From the NCBI GenBank assembly GCA_023299815.1, contig JALZWA010000305.1, forward strand, positions 1-46,127: a stretch of DNA of 46,127 bases, written 5' to 3'. Positions within the stretch are counted from its first letter, which is position 1. Each line of letters begins with the position of its first letter. Both the position numbers and the translations under genes were made by a program. Positions 9,072 to 18,137 of the stretch are shown in pieces. The notes below the pieces were generated by a model. The model was not told where the DNA came from and made no database searches. It worked only from the letters and a program-made list of their open reading frames with translations. The DNA is from Akkermansiaceae bacterium. Its GTDB lineage: Bacteria; Verrucomicrobiota; Verrucomicrobiia; Verrucomicrobiales; Akkermansiaceae.

Positions 9072-10049
9072 TTACTTAAACTTAGAGCTCTCGATAAATT
9101 CATACCAATCTTTTTCAAAATCGGCATCACTAGCATAGCCATAGGTTTCGAGAAGGAGCTCTTTGTCTGGGGTCGCGCCATCGCGCAGGGCAGCGACAAA
9201 GGCTTGGTATTTGACAACGCGCTCCTCATCGCTGGCCAAGAAGTGGGTGAGGGCGAAGATGTAGCCCGTCTGGATCGGCGAGAGGTTGATGATTTTTGCA
9301 TTCATCACTCCCTCAAGGCTCACCCGCTTGTCCTTCTTAGAAAGCTTGCGAATGGCACTGGGCCATGGCGATTGGGCATCAAGGGTGCCGCCTGTGACGG
9401 TCTCGGCCTGCCCATCTTCAGACTCGTAATATTTTTCAAAATCGAGGTAGTGGACTCGGCAGCTCTTAAAGATGACGTGCTCAAGGTAGTAGCCCATTCC
9501 TGAACTCATCCAGAATGGCAGCTGGCTCTTTCGAGCTTGGCCGGAGAGGAATTGCGCTCCGGTAGCGTGGACGAAGAGGGCAGACTTATCCTTCTCATTA
9601 CCACCGCCTGAACCCTGGGTGTCTGTCTTGCAGATCACGAGGTAGCGGTTCTGGGGGTCACGATAGTTCCCCACCTTGGTGACCAGATTAGTGCGATCTT
9701 TACTCCAGCCATTTCGCTGTTCATCCGTTTGGACGACTGAGCCAAAAGTCTCGTTATCAGCCATCAGGTAGACGGTGTATTTATATTGCTCCCCTTTAGA
9801 TGCATCATCGCCGCCGGGAGTGCGGAACCCCTTTTTCTCAAAGTCCTCCACAATGACGGGAAGGATCTCGCTCATTTCCTTCCAGACCCGTTTGGCATAC
9901 TTCCGTGCGGGATCGTGATTCGTGGAGTAGGACCGCAATATGAAGTGATCGGTCTCTTTTTCCTTCCACTTGATGTCAGGAAAGTGATCTGTCTGACCCA
10001 GAGCAGAAAGCGTGAGGGCCGAAGAAAGCAGCGGAAGAATGATTTTCAT
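9072..10049 (-). CDS. Secreted gluzincin-like protein with degenerate active site (pseudopeptidase candidate)
   Basis: Signal peptide MKIILPLLSSALTLSALGQ; WKEKETDHFILRSYS... ALFVHATGAQFLSG...LPFWMSSGMGYYLEHV sits where HExxH...WLxEGxAxYxE is expected. Start trimmed to M13 of the track ORF. Confidence 0.65.
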   Translation of the reverse strand: MKIILPLLSSALTLSALGQTDHFPDIKWKEKETDHFILRSYSTNHDPARKYAKRVWKEMSEILPVIVEDFEKKGFRTPGGDDASKGEQYKYTVYLMADNETFGSVVQTDEQRNGWSKDRTNLVTKVGNYRDPQNRYLVICKTDTQGSGGGNEKDKSALFVHATGAQFLSGQARKSQLPFWMSSGMGYYLEHVIFKSCRVHYLDFEKYYESEDGQAETVTGGTLDAQSPWPSAIRKLSKKDKRVSLEGVMNAKIINLSPIQTGYIFALTHFLASDEERVVKYQAFVAALRDGATPDKELLLETYGYASDADFEKDWYEFIESSKFK

Positions 10050-10163
10050 AGAATTAGGGTAAACAGAGCGAGAGGCGTGAAGCAATCAGGGATCCTAAAA
10101 ATTCTTTACTATTTTTAGATTTTTGTATATTCTGTTAGACCTAACCCCAACCACTAATAAGAA

Positions 10164-10604
10164 ATGCTTAAAGAATTCAAAGATTTTGCCTTCAAAGGAA
10201 ACCTCATCGACATGGCTGTCGGAATTATCATCGGCGGCGCCTTTGCCACTGTCATGAAGTCACTTGTCGCTGATGTATTCATGCCGCCACTCGGCATGGT
10301 TCTCGGAAAAGTCGACTTTTCCCAGATGAAGATCGAGCTTCAGCCAGGCACTGCTGGTGTCGAGGAAGTGAAAAACGAAGCTGGTGAAATCACCACCGCT
10401 GCTGTCGCTGAAGTTCCTGAAGTTGCCATTAACTACGGTGCTTTCATTACCGAGTTTATCTCCTTCGTCCTGCTTGCGCTTGTCGTCTTCATCGTGATCA
10501 AGAAGGTCGTCGCTGGAATGCAGAAGGAAGAAGAAGCAGCTCCTGCAGAGCCACCTGTGCAGGAAGTCCTCCTCTCTGAGATTCGTGACCTTCTCAAGAA
10601 GTAA
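10164..10604 (+). CDS. mscL: Large-conductance mechanosensitive channel MscL
   Basis: MLKEFKDFAFKGNLIDMAVGIIIGGAFATVMKSLVADVFMPPLGMVLG...YGAFITEFISFVLLALVVFIVIK. Confidence 0.97.
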   Translation: MLKEFKDFAFKGNLIDMAVGIIIGGAFATVMKSLVADVFMPPLGMVLGKVDFSQMKIELQPGTAGVEEVKNEAGEITTAAVAEVPEVAINYGAFITEFISFVLLALVVFIVIKKVVAGMQKEEEAAPAEPPVQEVLLSEIRDLLKK

Positions 10605-10630
10605 TCACTCCCGTATCATTTAAATTTGAG

Positions 10631-10663
10631 AGAGGCCGGACGAAAGTCCGGCCTCTTCTTTTT
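10631..10663 (+). terminator. Intrinsic terminator downstream of mscL
   Basis: AGAGGCCGGAC-GAAA-GTCCGGCCTCT followed by TCTTTTT; perfect 11-bp stem with GNRA tetraloop. Confidence 0.93.
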
Positions 10664-10712
10664 GCGCATGTTTTTTGCTCGTCATCTTCCGGCGCGCATC
10701 TGAGTTTTCCTC

Positions 10713-11120
10713 ATGGCCAAACCGCAGCTCACCACGCAGGAAGAAGTGATGTTTTTTGATACCGATTGCGGCGGCGTCGTTCATAACATCGCCTATCTCC
10801 GCATGATCGAGACCTGCCGGACTCGGCTCGCTGCCCTTATGGGTATGGATTTGGCGGAAATGGCGGAGACTCAGCTCTTTCCTGTCGTTGTTCGCACAGA
10901 GATCGATTACCGCTCACCCGCAAAGCTGGGCGATCATCTTGAGATTCATGGCGTTTTAGCAGAGGTCGAGCGTGCTCGTTTCTGGTGTGAATTTAAAATG
11001 GTTCGTAAAGGGGAGGAGCGCGCACTTGTGACTTGTCGCCAAGCGCTTGCGATGGTCCAGATGCCAGCAGGGCGTCCTCAGCGCATTCCGAAGGACTGGA
11101 AAGATCAGTGGCCCGATTGA
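10713..11120 (+). CDS. YbgC/4HBT-like acyl-CoA thioesterase
   Basis: VMFFDTDCGGVVHNIAYLRMIETCRTRLAALMG...EIDYRSPAKLGDHLEI. Confidence 0.88.
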   Translation: MAKPQLTTQEEVMFFDTDCGGVVHNIAYLRMIETCRTRLAALMGMDLAEMAETQLFPVVVRTEIDYRSPAKLGDHLEIHGVLAEVERARFWCEFKMVRKGEERALVTCRQALAMVQMPAGRPQRIPKDWKDQWPD

Positions 11121-11175
11121 TTAGGTCTGATTAAGGCTTCACCTCGCGCTCCCCAGTGCTTAGGACCGAGTCGAC

Positions 11176-12711
11176 ATGGCGCATCAACCGACAGTTCTTA
11201 TCATTCGCGACGGCTGGGGAGTAAATCCCGGTGGAAACAAGACCGCTAAAAAAGACGGGAACGCCGTCGAGCTGGCCAAGACTCCTTTTCACGAGATCAT
11301 GGAGGAGAAGTATCCCAAGGGACTCGTCTCCGCTTCAGGTCTTGATGTCGGCCTGCCTGAAGGTCAGATGGGGAACTCAGAAGTAGGTCACTTGAATCTC
11401 GGTGCCGGACGTATCGTTTACCAAGATCTTACCCGCATCAATAAATCGATCGAGGATGGCGAACTAGCTAAAATTAAAACTCTCAAAAGTGCCTTTGCGA
11501 AGGCGAAAGGAAAGCGGCTCCACTTCATCGGCCTCGTGTCAGATGGGGGGGTGCACAGTCACCAGAAGCACCTCGTAGCCCTCGCCAAAGCGGCCCGTGA
11601 AAGCGGCTGCGAGGATATGATGGTCCATGCCATCACCGATGGTCGCGACACCTCGCCCACTGGCGGAGAGGGTTACCTCAGCGAGGTCGAAGATGAACTC
11701 GCCAAATATAACGCCCGCATCGCTACGGTGATCGGTCGCTACTACGCGATGGATCGCGATAAGCGCTGGGAGCGCACCCAGCTTGCTTGGGATGCCATCG
11801 TCTGGGGAAAAGGTGAGAAGCACGATGTCCTCGCGAGCGAGGCGGTTGCTCAGCAATATGCGAATGACAAGACGGATGAATTCATCCTCCCGATGATCTT
11901 CTTCAGCCACGAGCAAAAGCGCGTGCGTGATGGTGATGTGGTGGTCTTCTTTAACTTCCGTGCCGACCGTGCCCGCCAGCTTTGCGAAGCTTTCCTCACG
12001 CGTCCTACTTTCAAAGGATTCAAAACTGGACGCCGTCCGAAAGTCGATTTTCTCACCCTCACGGAATATGATGAGACTTACACCTGTCCTGTTGTTTTTC
12101 CTCCTGAGACACTCAAGCAAGTTCTCGGAGAAGTGGTTTCAAAGGCGGGTAAAAAGCAGCTTCGAATCGCGGAGACCGAAAAATATCCTCACGTCTCCTA
12201 TTTCTTTAATGGGGGACTCGAGAAGAGTTATAAGGGCGAGGATCGCAAAGTGATTCCATCGCCCAAGGATGTCGCAACTTACGATCTCAAGCCCGAGATG
12301 AGCTCGCATGAGGTCGAGGAATTCGTCGTCAGCCATCTTAAGGATTACGATCTCGTCATCATCAACTTCGCGAACCCCGACATGGTCGGTCACACCGGAG
12401 TGGTGGACGCTGCCGTGAAAGCAGTCGAGCGGATCGATGATGCCGTAAAAGCCGTCACTGAAGAAACTCTCCGCCTCGGAGGCAAGCTCCTCATCACTGC
12501 GGACCACGGAAACTGCGAATTCATGATCAATGCCGATGGCTCCCCGCACACCGCGCACACCACGAATCTCGTGCACTGCTGGTATGTCTCTTCTGATGGC
12601 AAAAAGAAGAAGGTCAACGATGGCATCCTAGCGGACGTCGCCCCGACTCTCCTGGACATGATGGGCCTCGAAGCATCGAAGGAGATGACTGGTAAGAGCT
12701 TACTGAAGTAG
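11176..12711 (+). CDS. gpmI: 2,3-bisphosphoglycerate-independent phosphoglycerate mutase
   Basis: LIIRDGWGVNPGG, GQMGNSEVGHLNLGAGRIVYQDLTRI, DGRDTSP, NFANPDMVGHTG, TADHGNCE. Confidence 0.97.
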   Translation: MAHQPTVLIIRDGWGVNPGGNKTAKKDGNAVELAKTPFHEIMEEKYPKGLVSASGLDVGLPEGQMGNSEVGHLNLGAGRIVYQDLTRINKSIEDGELAKIKTLKSAFAKAKGKRLHFIGLVSDGGVHSHQKHLVALAKAARESGCEDMMVHAITDGRDTSPTGGEGYLSEVEDELAKYNARIATVIGRYYAMDRDKRWERTQLAWDAIVWGKGEKHDVLASEAVAQQYANDKTDEFILPMIFFSHEQKRVRDGDVVVFFNFRADRARQLCEAFLTRPTFKGFKTGRRPKVDFLTLTEYDETYTCPVVFPPETLKQVLGEVVSKAGKKQLRIAETEKYPHVSYFFNGGLEKSYKGEDRKVIPSPKDVATYDLKPEMSSHEVEEFVVSHLKDYDLVIINFANPDMVGHTGVVDAAVKAVERIDDAVKAVTEETLRLGGKLLITADHGNCEFMINADGSPHTAHTTNLVHCWYVSSDGKKKKVNDGILADVAPTLLDMMGLEASKEMTGKSLLK

Positions 12712-12846
12712 GATAGCTGTCCCAGCTGTCTTCTCTGCCCGTAACTAAGAAAGGAGCCGTGGCGCCTCGCCACTGATCAACCGCGCTCCTCAACCCCAGT
12801 CTCCGCAGCATGTCGTCCGTGGGACAACCGATACGGATGATCCTAC
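12708..12846. repeat. REPIN-like inverted pair of GTAG-headed REP hairpins between gpmI and galK
   Basis: Left: GTAG-GATAGCTG-TCC-CAGCTGTC-TTCTC. Right, reverse-complemented: GTAG-GATCATCCG-TAT-CGGTTGTCC-CAC. Confidence 0.82.
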
Positions 12847-14015
12847 GATTGTGAAATCACATGCGCGCCCTTAGCGGGGCGGGTCGCGAAGATGACAGGT
12901 GTGATCCCGGTCTTAGCCTCGTAGCGGTCGTGGAGGATTTTTCCGACTTCCTCTGCGTGTTTTGTCTCACAGAGCGTCACCGTTGATCCTCCGAATCCTC
13001 CACCGGTCATGCGGGCTCCGAGGACGCCTTCTAGGCCGCTGGCGATCTCTACCATGAGGTCGAGCTCTTCGCAGGAGACCTCGAAGTCATCACGAAGCGA
13101 AGCGTGGGAATCAGCCATGAGTTGGCCGATGTTTGAAAAGTCACCTGTCTTAAATGCGGTGACGGCGTCCTTGGTGCGCTGGATTTCTCCGACGACGTGG
13201 CGGGAGCGGCGGAAGACGCGGTCGCCCATCTCGGCTTCTTTGGTCAAGACGTCTTCGAGCGTGGCATCTCTCCAGCTTTCTTTCCCGATGATCGCGATGC
13301 CGTCTTCGGTGGCCTTCCGGCGCTCGGCGTAGCCGCCATCTGAGAGGTCGTGCGAGACACAGGTATTCGCTACGATGATGGAGAGGTCAGGATTTGAGAA
13401 AGGGACCATTTCGGGTTCACTGGAGCGGCAATCGATGAGGACGAGCTGGTCTTGCTCACCGAAAGCAGAAGCAAACTGGTCCATGATCCCACAGGGGACT
13501 CCGGCGAAGTCGTGCTCGGCCTTTTGGGCGAGAAGGGCTTTCTCACGAATGCCAAGCTCGATACCGAGGAGACCTTCGAAAAGCGTGGCCATGGCGCACT
13601 CGAGCGCGGCGGAAGAGGAAAGGCCGCCACCAGAGGGGACGGAGGAGACGATGCAGGCATCGAAGCCGGGGATCTCGTGGCCGAGATCATTGAATCCCTT
13701 GATCACGCCGCGGATGTAGTTGGACCATTTAAGATCCGAGATGCTCTGTGGTGAGGAGAGGTCGATGACGGCCTCGGGCTGATCGCCACTGCGCAGCCGA
13801 GCTTCGGTAGAGTTGTTCAGCTTAGCTGAGACGACGATGTAGCGCTCGATCGCCAGCGGGAGGACGAAGCCATCGCAGTAGTCGATGTGCTCTCCGATGA
13901 GGTTCACTCGACCGGGTGCTGCGGCGATGACAGTTCCTGCAGCACCATAGTGGTGGAGCATATCAGCATTTGCGGCAGCGGTGAGGGTGGAGAGGGAATC
14001 GTTTTCCTGAAGCAT
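12843..14015 (-). CDS. galK: Galactokinase
   Basis: APGRVNLIGEHIDYCDGFVLPLAIER, VPSGGGLSSSAALECAMA, RMTGGGFGGSTVTL. Confidence 0.96.
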   Translation of the reverse strand: MLQENDSLSTLTAAANADMLHHYGAAGTVIAAAPGRVNLIGEHIDYCDGFVLPLAIERYIVVSAKLNNSTEARLRSGDQPEAVIDLSSPQSISDLKWSNYIRGVIKGFNDLGHEIPGFDACIVSSVPSGGGLSSSAALECAMATLFEGLLGIELGIREKALLAQKAEHDFAGVPCGIMDQFASAFGEQDQLVLIDCRSSEPEMVPFSNPDLSIIVANTCVSHDLSDGGYAERRKATEDGIAIIGKESWRDATLEDVLTKEAEMGDRVFRRSRHVVGEIQRTKDAVTAFKTGDFSNIGQLMADSHASLRDDFEVSCEELDLMVEIASGLEGVLGARMTGGGFGGSTVTLCETKHAEEVGKILHDRYEAKTGITPVIFATRPAKGAHVISQS

Positions 14016-14054
14016 CTGTGCAGAAGATTAGCGAGAGAGCGGACGAGGGAAAAG

Positions 14055-14086
14055 AAAAAGCCCCGCCAAGATTGGCGGGGCTTTTT
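14055..14086 (-). terminator. Intrinsic terminator downstream of the symporter gene
   Basis: AAAAAGCCCCGCCA-AGAT-TGGCGGGGCTTTTT, nearly perfect stem with T-runs on both strands. Confidence 0.9.
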
Positions 14087-14109
14087 GAGACTGAGTGGAT
14101 GTAAGATCT

Positions 14110-16044
14110 TTACCAAAAGATCACATACAAGATGAGAGTCATGCAAATGACAGCAATGCCGCACTTCTTAGCTCCTTGAGAGGGTTCCAGAGGGATGGCA
14201 TCGCTTACAGGGAGTATGACTGGTTCGGCGAGCGGTTTTGCAATTCTAAGAACAACCCCAATGACTGCGACGGTGATGAGACAGATCGACATCTGGTTAA
14301 GGAATGCCATGTCGGGGAAGGCGAAGATAAGAATACCGTAGAGGACGGCATTAGTGACAATTCCGATTACTCCGAAGTTCCGAGGTGTGCGCTGAGAGAG
14401 GAATCCGAACAAGAAGACACAGAGGATTCCTGGAGAGATGAAGCCTTGGAATTTTTGGATGATGTTGAAAACTCCGCCCAATTTTGGGTTCTCGAAGTTT
14501 GGAGCGACGATTGCCGCAATGAGAACGAAGAGGACAACGAAGCCCTTGCCGACCTTCACTAGCTTTTCAGGATCCTTCTCACCAGTGGCCTTTTGGTAAA
14601 GGTCCATGGTGGCGATGGTGGATGCTGAGTTGAGCATCGATGCAAGCGAGGAGATTACTGCTCCGAACAGCGCCGCGAGGACGAACCATGAAAGATACCA
14701 GTGTTCTTTGATGAGGTTTCGGACCAAGACGGGGAATGCTGAGTCGTAGTCGTATCCAACGAGCTTAGGACCACTTGAAGCAGACCCAGAGGCTATGGCC
14801 GCTTTACCGAGTTCATTGGCGGCTGCGGCAAATTCGTGATGATCAGCTGTCGCTGGAATTTCAGCTCCGGCAAGTTGCGCATTCTGCGTCATGGCCTTTT
14901 GAGCAAGCTCTGGCTGAAGCTGCACAAAGTGAGCATCGATGGTGTAGGCCTCTTTCGCGCCTACTCCTTGGATCGCTTCGATGTTGTTGGCAGCTGCCGT
15001 CGTGTGCAGATCATCAGAGAAGAGGTTGAAGGCGAGGATTCCCGGAATGACAACGATGAATGGGATGATGAGTTTCAGGAAAGCGGCAAAGACGATTCCC
15101 TTTTGGCCTTCAGCGAGAGATTTAGAACCAAGTGTGCGCTGCACAATGTATTGATTCAGACCCCAGTAATAGAAATTGGGAATCCAGAGACCGAGCATGA
15201 GAGCGCTCCATGGGATATCGGTATCGTCGTTAGGACGAACCATGTGCATTTTTCCTCCGGAGCCGTTGATCCCAGATTTGGCGACGGCTTCTCCGTCTTT
15301 TCCATCGTTTAGTAAATAAAGTCGTTCGAAAGCGTTGGCATTTTCGAGGTCGGCTACTGTGGCGGTGGAGTTTTCCACCTTTGTTTTGATGAGTTCCTCA
15401 GCTGGTGCATCAGCGAGAGCTCCGAAGGTGAACCACATGACGATGCCACCACCGATGATGAGTGAAGTTCCCCAGATGAGGTCTGTCCAAGCACAAGCTT
15501 TCAGGCCTCCAACAAAGACATAAACAGCCGCTAAAACTGCGATCATCCAACCCACTGCAGTGAGGTTACTAAGAATCGCAACGTCATTGTAGTAGTTTGA
15601 GACGAACTTAGCTCCAGAGAAGATGACGGCGGCAGTGGTGACGACAACGAGAACGGCAATCATTGAGATCGCCATGACCAGTCTGGCGGTGACTCCAAAG
15701 CGGAGCTCTAGAAACTCGGGAATGGTGTAAACTCCGGTTCGCAGAAAGCGGGGGAGGAATACGAATCCGACAACGACAAGGGTGACTGCGGCTAGCCACT
15801 CATAAGAGGCGATCGCCATCCCTAGCCAGTTTGCTGAGGAGCCGGACATGCCCACGAATTGCTCGGTAGAGATATTTGCAGCGATCAGAGAGAAACCAAC
15901 AAGCCACCAAGTGAGGCCACGGCCAGCGAGGAAGTAGCCTGAAGTCGTTGTTTCCTTTTCTTCCCTGTCTTTACTTTTCCATATCCCGAGGGCGATGACG
16001 CCTACAACGGCGACAATAAAGAGTGTGATTTCAAGAGTCTGCAT
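14110..16044 (-). CDS. Sodium:solute symporter (SSS family, SglT-like)
   Basis: SGYFLAGRGLTWWLVGFSLIAANISTEQFVGMSG, YTIPEFLELRFG, many TM helices. Start taken at MQTLEITLF. Confidence 0.92.
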   Translation of the reverse strand: MQTLEITLFIVAVVGVIALGIWKSKDREEKETTTSGYFLAGRGLTWWLVGFSLIAANISTEQFVGMSGSSANWLGMAIASYEWLAAVTLVVVGFVFLPRFLRTGVYTIPEFLELRFGVTARLVMAISMIAVLVVVTTAAVIFSGAKFVSNYYNDVAILSNLTAVGWMIAVLAAVYVFVGGLKACAWTDLIWGTSLIIGGGIVMWFTFGALADAPAEELIKTKVENSTATVADLENANAFERLYLLNDGKDGEAVAKSGINGSGGKMHMVRPNDDTDIPWSALMLGLWIPNFYYWGLNQYIVQRTLGSKSLAEGQKGIVFAAFLKLIIPFIVVIPGILAFNLFSDDLHTTAAANNIEAIQGVGAKEAYTIDAHFVQLQPELAQKAMTQNAQLAGAEIPATADHHEFAAAANELGKAAIASGSASSGPKLVGYDYDSAFPVLVRNLIKEHWYLSWFVLAALFGAVISSLASMLNSASTIATMDLYQKATGEKDPEKLVKVGKGFVVLFVLIAAIVAPNFENPKLGGVFNIIQKFQGFISPGILCVFLFGFLSQRTPRNFGVIGIVTNAVLYGILIFAFPDMAFLNQMSICLITVAVIGVVLRIAKPLAEPVILPVSDAIPLEPSQGAKKCGIAVICMTLILYVIFW

Positions 16045-16194
16045 AATTCTAATTGTGTGCGTAACAGGACCTCTGTTGAAGCCGCTATGCTTCAGAAGGT
16101 GCAAAAAGCTATTGCATGAGGGGCCTGTTAGGAAAGGTCAAAAAGGAGAGCCATGGTTCCTGCCTTGTCTTCAGCTAATGAATGGCTTTGGAAG

Positions 16195-16333
16195 GTAGCC
16201 GAGATTTTTAATCTTGGTTCGTGCGCGGGAGTGGCTCGCGAGAGGTCATTCAGAGGACGCTAAGGTGTTCGGCGGGTGTGGGGAGAGTCGGGCGCGGTGT
16301 GGCCTGCGAACCAAGATTAGAAATCTCGGCTAC
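16195..16333. repeat. REPIN-like element with 27-bp inverted arms beside the plsX 3' end
   Basis: Left arm GTAGCCGAGATTTTTAATCTTGGTTCG (16195-16221); right arm CGAACCAAGATTAGAAATCTCGGCTAC (16307-16333): 26/27 complementary. Each arm also folds as GTAG-CCGAGATT-TNT-AATCTTGG. Confidence 0.9.
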
Positions 16334-16338
16334 TTTCT

Positions 16339-17364
16339 TTAAGCAGGCATCACCACGTCGCGGAGCATTTGTTCAATCTTGGGATTGATCTCGTGCTTGA
16401 GGGCCTCATTGGCCATGCGGAGGGCGTTCTTGATCGCGAGGGCGGAGGAGCCGCCGTGGGCGATGATGACGACGCCATTGACGCCCAAAAGGGGGCTGCC
16501 GCCGTAGGACTCGTAGTTTGTGCGGTCCTTCACTGCTTGGAAGGCTCCCTTGCCCATGAGGGCTCCGGCGATGCGGAGGGGGTTCTTTTTAAACTCCTGC
16601 TTCATCCACTTTGACATGGCCTTGGCGGTGGCTTCACAGCTCTTTAGGACGATGTTTCCGGTGAAGCCATCACAGAGGCAGACATCGAGCTTCGTTTGGA
16701 AAAGGTCGTGGCCTTCGACATTCCCTAGGAAGGTGAAGGGGGCGGTGCCGCGATCGACGAGGTGGTTCAGGAGAACCATGGTCTCTTTGGTAAAGGTGGT
16801 GCCTTTTTCATCTTCCTCGCCATTCGACATGATGCCGACGTGGGGATTTTCGACCTTCAGCACTTCCTTCGCGTAGACGCTGCCCATGATGGCGTAGGTG
16901 AGGAGGTGGGAGGGCTTGGCTTCTGGGTTAGCTCCTGAATCGAGGAGGTTACAGACGCCATGCTCATTCGGCATCGGGGAGGCGATGCCAGCACGGGCGA
17001 CTCCTTTTAAAAGGCGGAGTTTTACGGTGGCAGCGGCCACGGCAGCTCCGGTGTTGCCAGCGGAGACCATCGCTCCGGCTTCACCACGCTTTACGAGATC
17101 AGCGGCGATGGCGATGGAGGAATTCTTTTTGCGCCGGAGTGCTTTGGCCCCGGATTCATCCATGCCGACGACTTCTGGTGCATCGACGTAGCGGATGCGT
17201 GGGTCGGTGAGGCCACAGGCAGCGGCTTCTTTTTTCAGAAGATCTTCAGGTCCGGTGAGGATAATTTCCTCAATCTCTTGATTCTCTTTGAGAAGATCAC
17301 GTGCACCGATGAGATTGACGCCCGGAGCGTGGTCCCCACCCATGGCATCGAGAGCGATCTTCAT
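16339..17364 (-). CDS. plsX: Phosphate acyltransferase PlsX
   Basis: MKIALDAMGGDHAPGVNLIGA..., VSAGNTGAAVAAA, CDGFTGNIVLKSCE, YGGSPLLGVNGVVIIAHGGSSALAIKNALR. Confidence 0.97.
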   Translation of the reverse strand: MKIALDAMGGDHAPGVNLIGARDLLKENQEIEEIILTGPEDLLKKEAAACGLTDPRIRYVDAPEVVGMDESGAKALRRKKNSSIAIAADLVKRGEAGAMVSAGNTGAAVAAATVKLRLLKGVARAGIASPMPNEHGVCNLLDSGANPEAKPSHLLTYAIMGSVYAKEVLKVENPHVGIMSNGEEDEKGTTFTKETMVLLNHLVDRGTAPFTFLGNVEGHDLFQTKLDVCLCDGFTGNIVLKSCEATAKAMSKWMKQEFKKNPLRIAGALMGKGAFQAVKDRTNYESYGGSPLLGVNGVVIIAHGGSSALAIKNALRMANEALKHEINPKIEQMLRDVVMPA

Positions 17365-17383
17365 ACGTGATTATTTTAGGATA

Positions 17384-17416
17384 CAAAAAGGCACGGAATT
17401 ACTTCCGCGCCTTTTC
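17384..17416 (-). terminator. Putative terminator between rpmF and plsX
   Basis: AAAAGGCACGGAA/TTCCGCGCCTTTT stem with flanking A/T runs. Confidence 0.7.
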
Positions 17417-17426
17417 AAAAAGGAAA

Positions 17427-17609
17427 TTATACGAGGTCAACATCGATGACCTGACGATCGCGGTAGGTTCCGCAAGAAGGGCATGCAATGTGTCCCGGGA
17501 TGCGGCTTTCGCATTCAGGGCAGGTTTTAAGTTGGGGCTTTTTCCAGCGGGTTGCTCCACGACGAAGCTTCTGCTTGTGCTTGGAGGTGCGTCTTTTTGG
17601 TACGGCCAT
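17427..17609 (-). CDS. rpmF: 50S ribosomal protein L32
   Basis: MAVPKRRTSKHKQKLRRG...CPECESRIPGHIACPSCGTYRDRQVI. Confidence 0.97.
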   Translation of the reverse strand: MAVPKRRTSKHKQKLRRGATRWKKPQLKTCPECESRIPGHIACPSCGTYRDRQVIDVDLV

Positions 17610-17626
17610 GGTTCTAGGTGTTGACG

Positions 17627-18109
17627 TTAATCGTTAGATTTTAGCGCATCGAGTGCATCCCAAGGATTGGGTTCGTCCGGCGCAGGGGCGTTGTCTACTC
17701 CAGCTTCTGGGATCTTGTCCACTGCTAAATACCGTGGATCGATCTCACAGGTGCCGGGCACGTCGCCATCCTCGCAGCGAGGATTGTCAGGCAGAGCGAT
17801 GAGAATTTCCTCCCGAAGGGCCTCGGAGGTGTCGATGACACCAGTATCGGTGATTTCGATACTGATGGTCATAGAGGGGATTTCGACGGTCTGGAGGAAG
17901 GAGTGGAGGCTCCTCATGCAAGTCAGTTCAAAGGTTGCAGAGAGGGCTCCGGTGACGAGGAGTTCATTATCAAAGCGCTGCACCATGAGGTCATAGCCGA
18001 GCGGGCCTGAGGCCTGAGTGTGTCCTTCTTTGAGTCCAAAGACCTCTGCTGGAATCTCTCCGGTGTAGGTCTTGCCTTCCTCGGGGAGGTTGACGAGTTC
18101 GATTTTCAT
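17627..18109 (-). CDS. DUF177/YceD-family protein
   Basis: Position upstream of rpmF and LLVTGALSATFELTCMRSLHSFLQTVEI...EDGDVPGTCEIDPRYLAVDKIPE. Confidence 0.8.
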   Translation of the reverse strand: MKIELVNLPEEGKTYTGEIPAEVFGLKEGHTQASGPLGYDLMVQRFDNELLVTGALSATFELTCMRSLHSFLQTVEIPSMTISIEITDTGVIDTSEALREEILIALPDNPRCEDGDVPGTCEIDPRYLAVDKIPEAGVDNAPAPDEPNPWDALDALKSND

Positions 18110-18137
18110 GTGCGGATTGTAGTTTGAAAATGTCGAT

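Noticed and set aside
14095-14562. 155-aa acidic plus-strand ORF
   Set aside because: Overlaps the terminator and the symporter CDS on the opposite strand; composition typical of a shadow frame.
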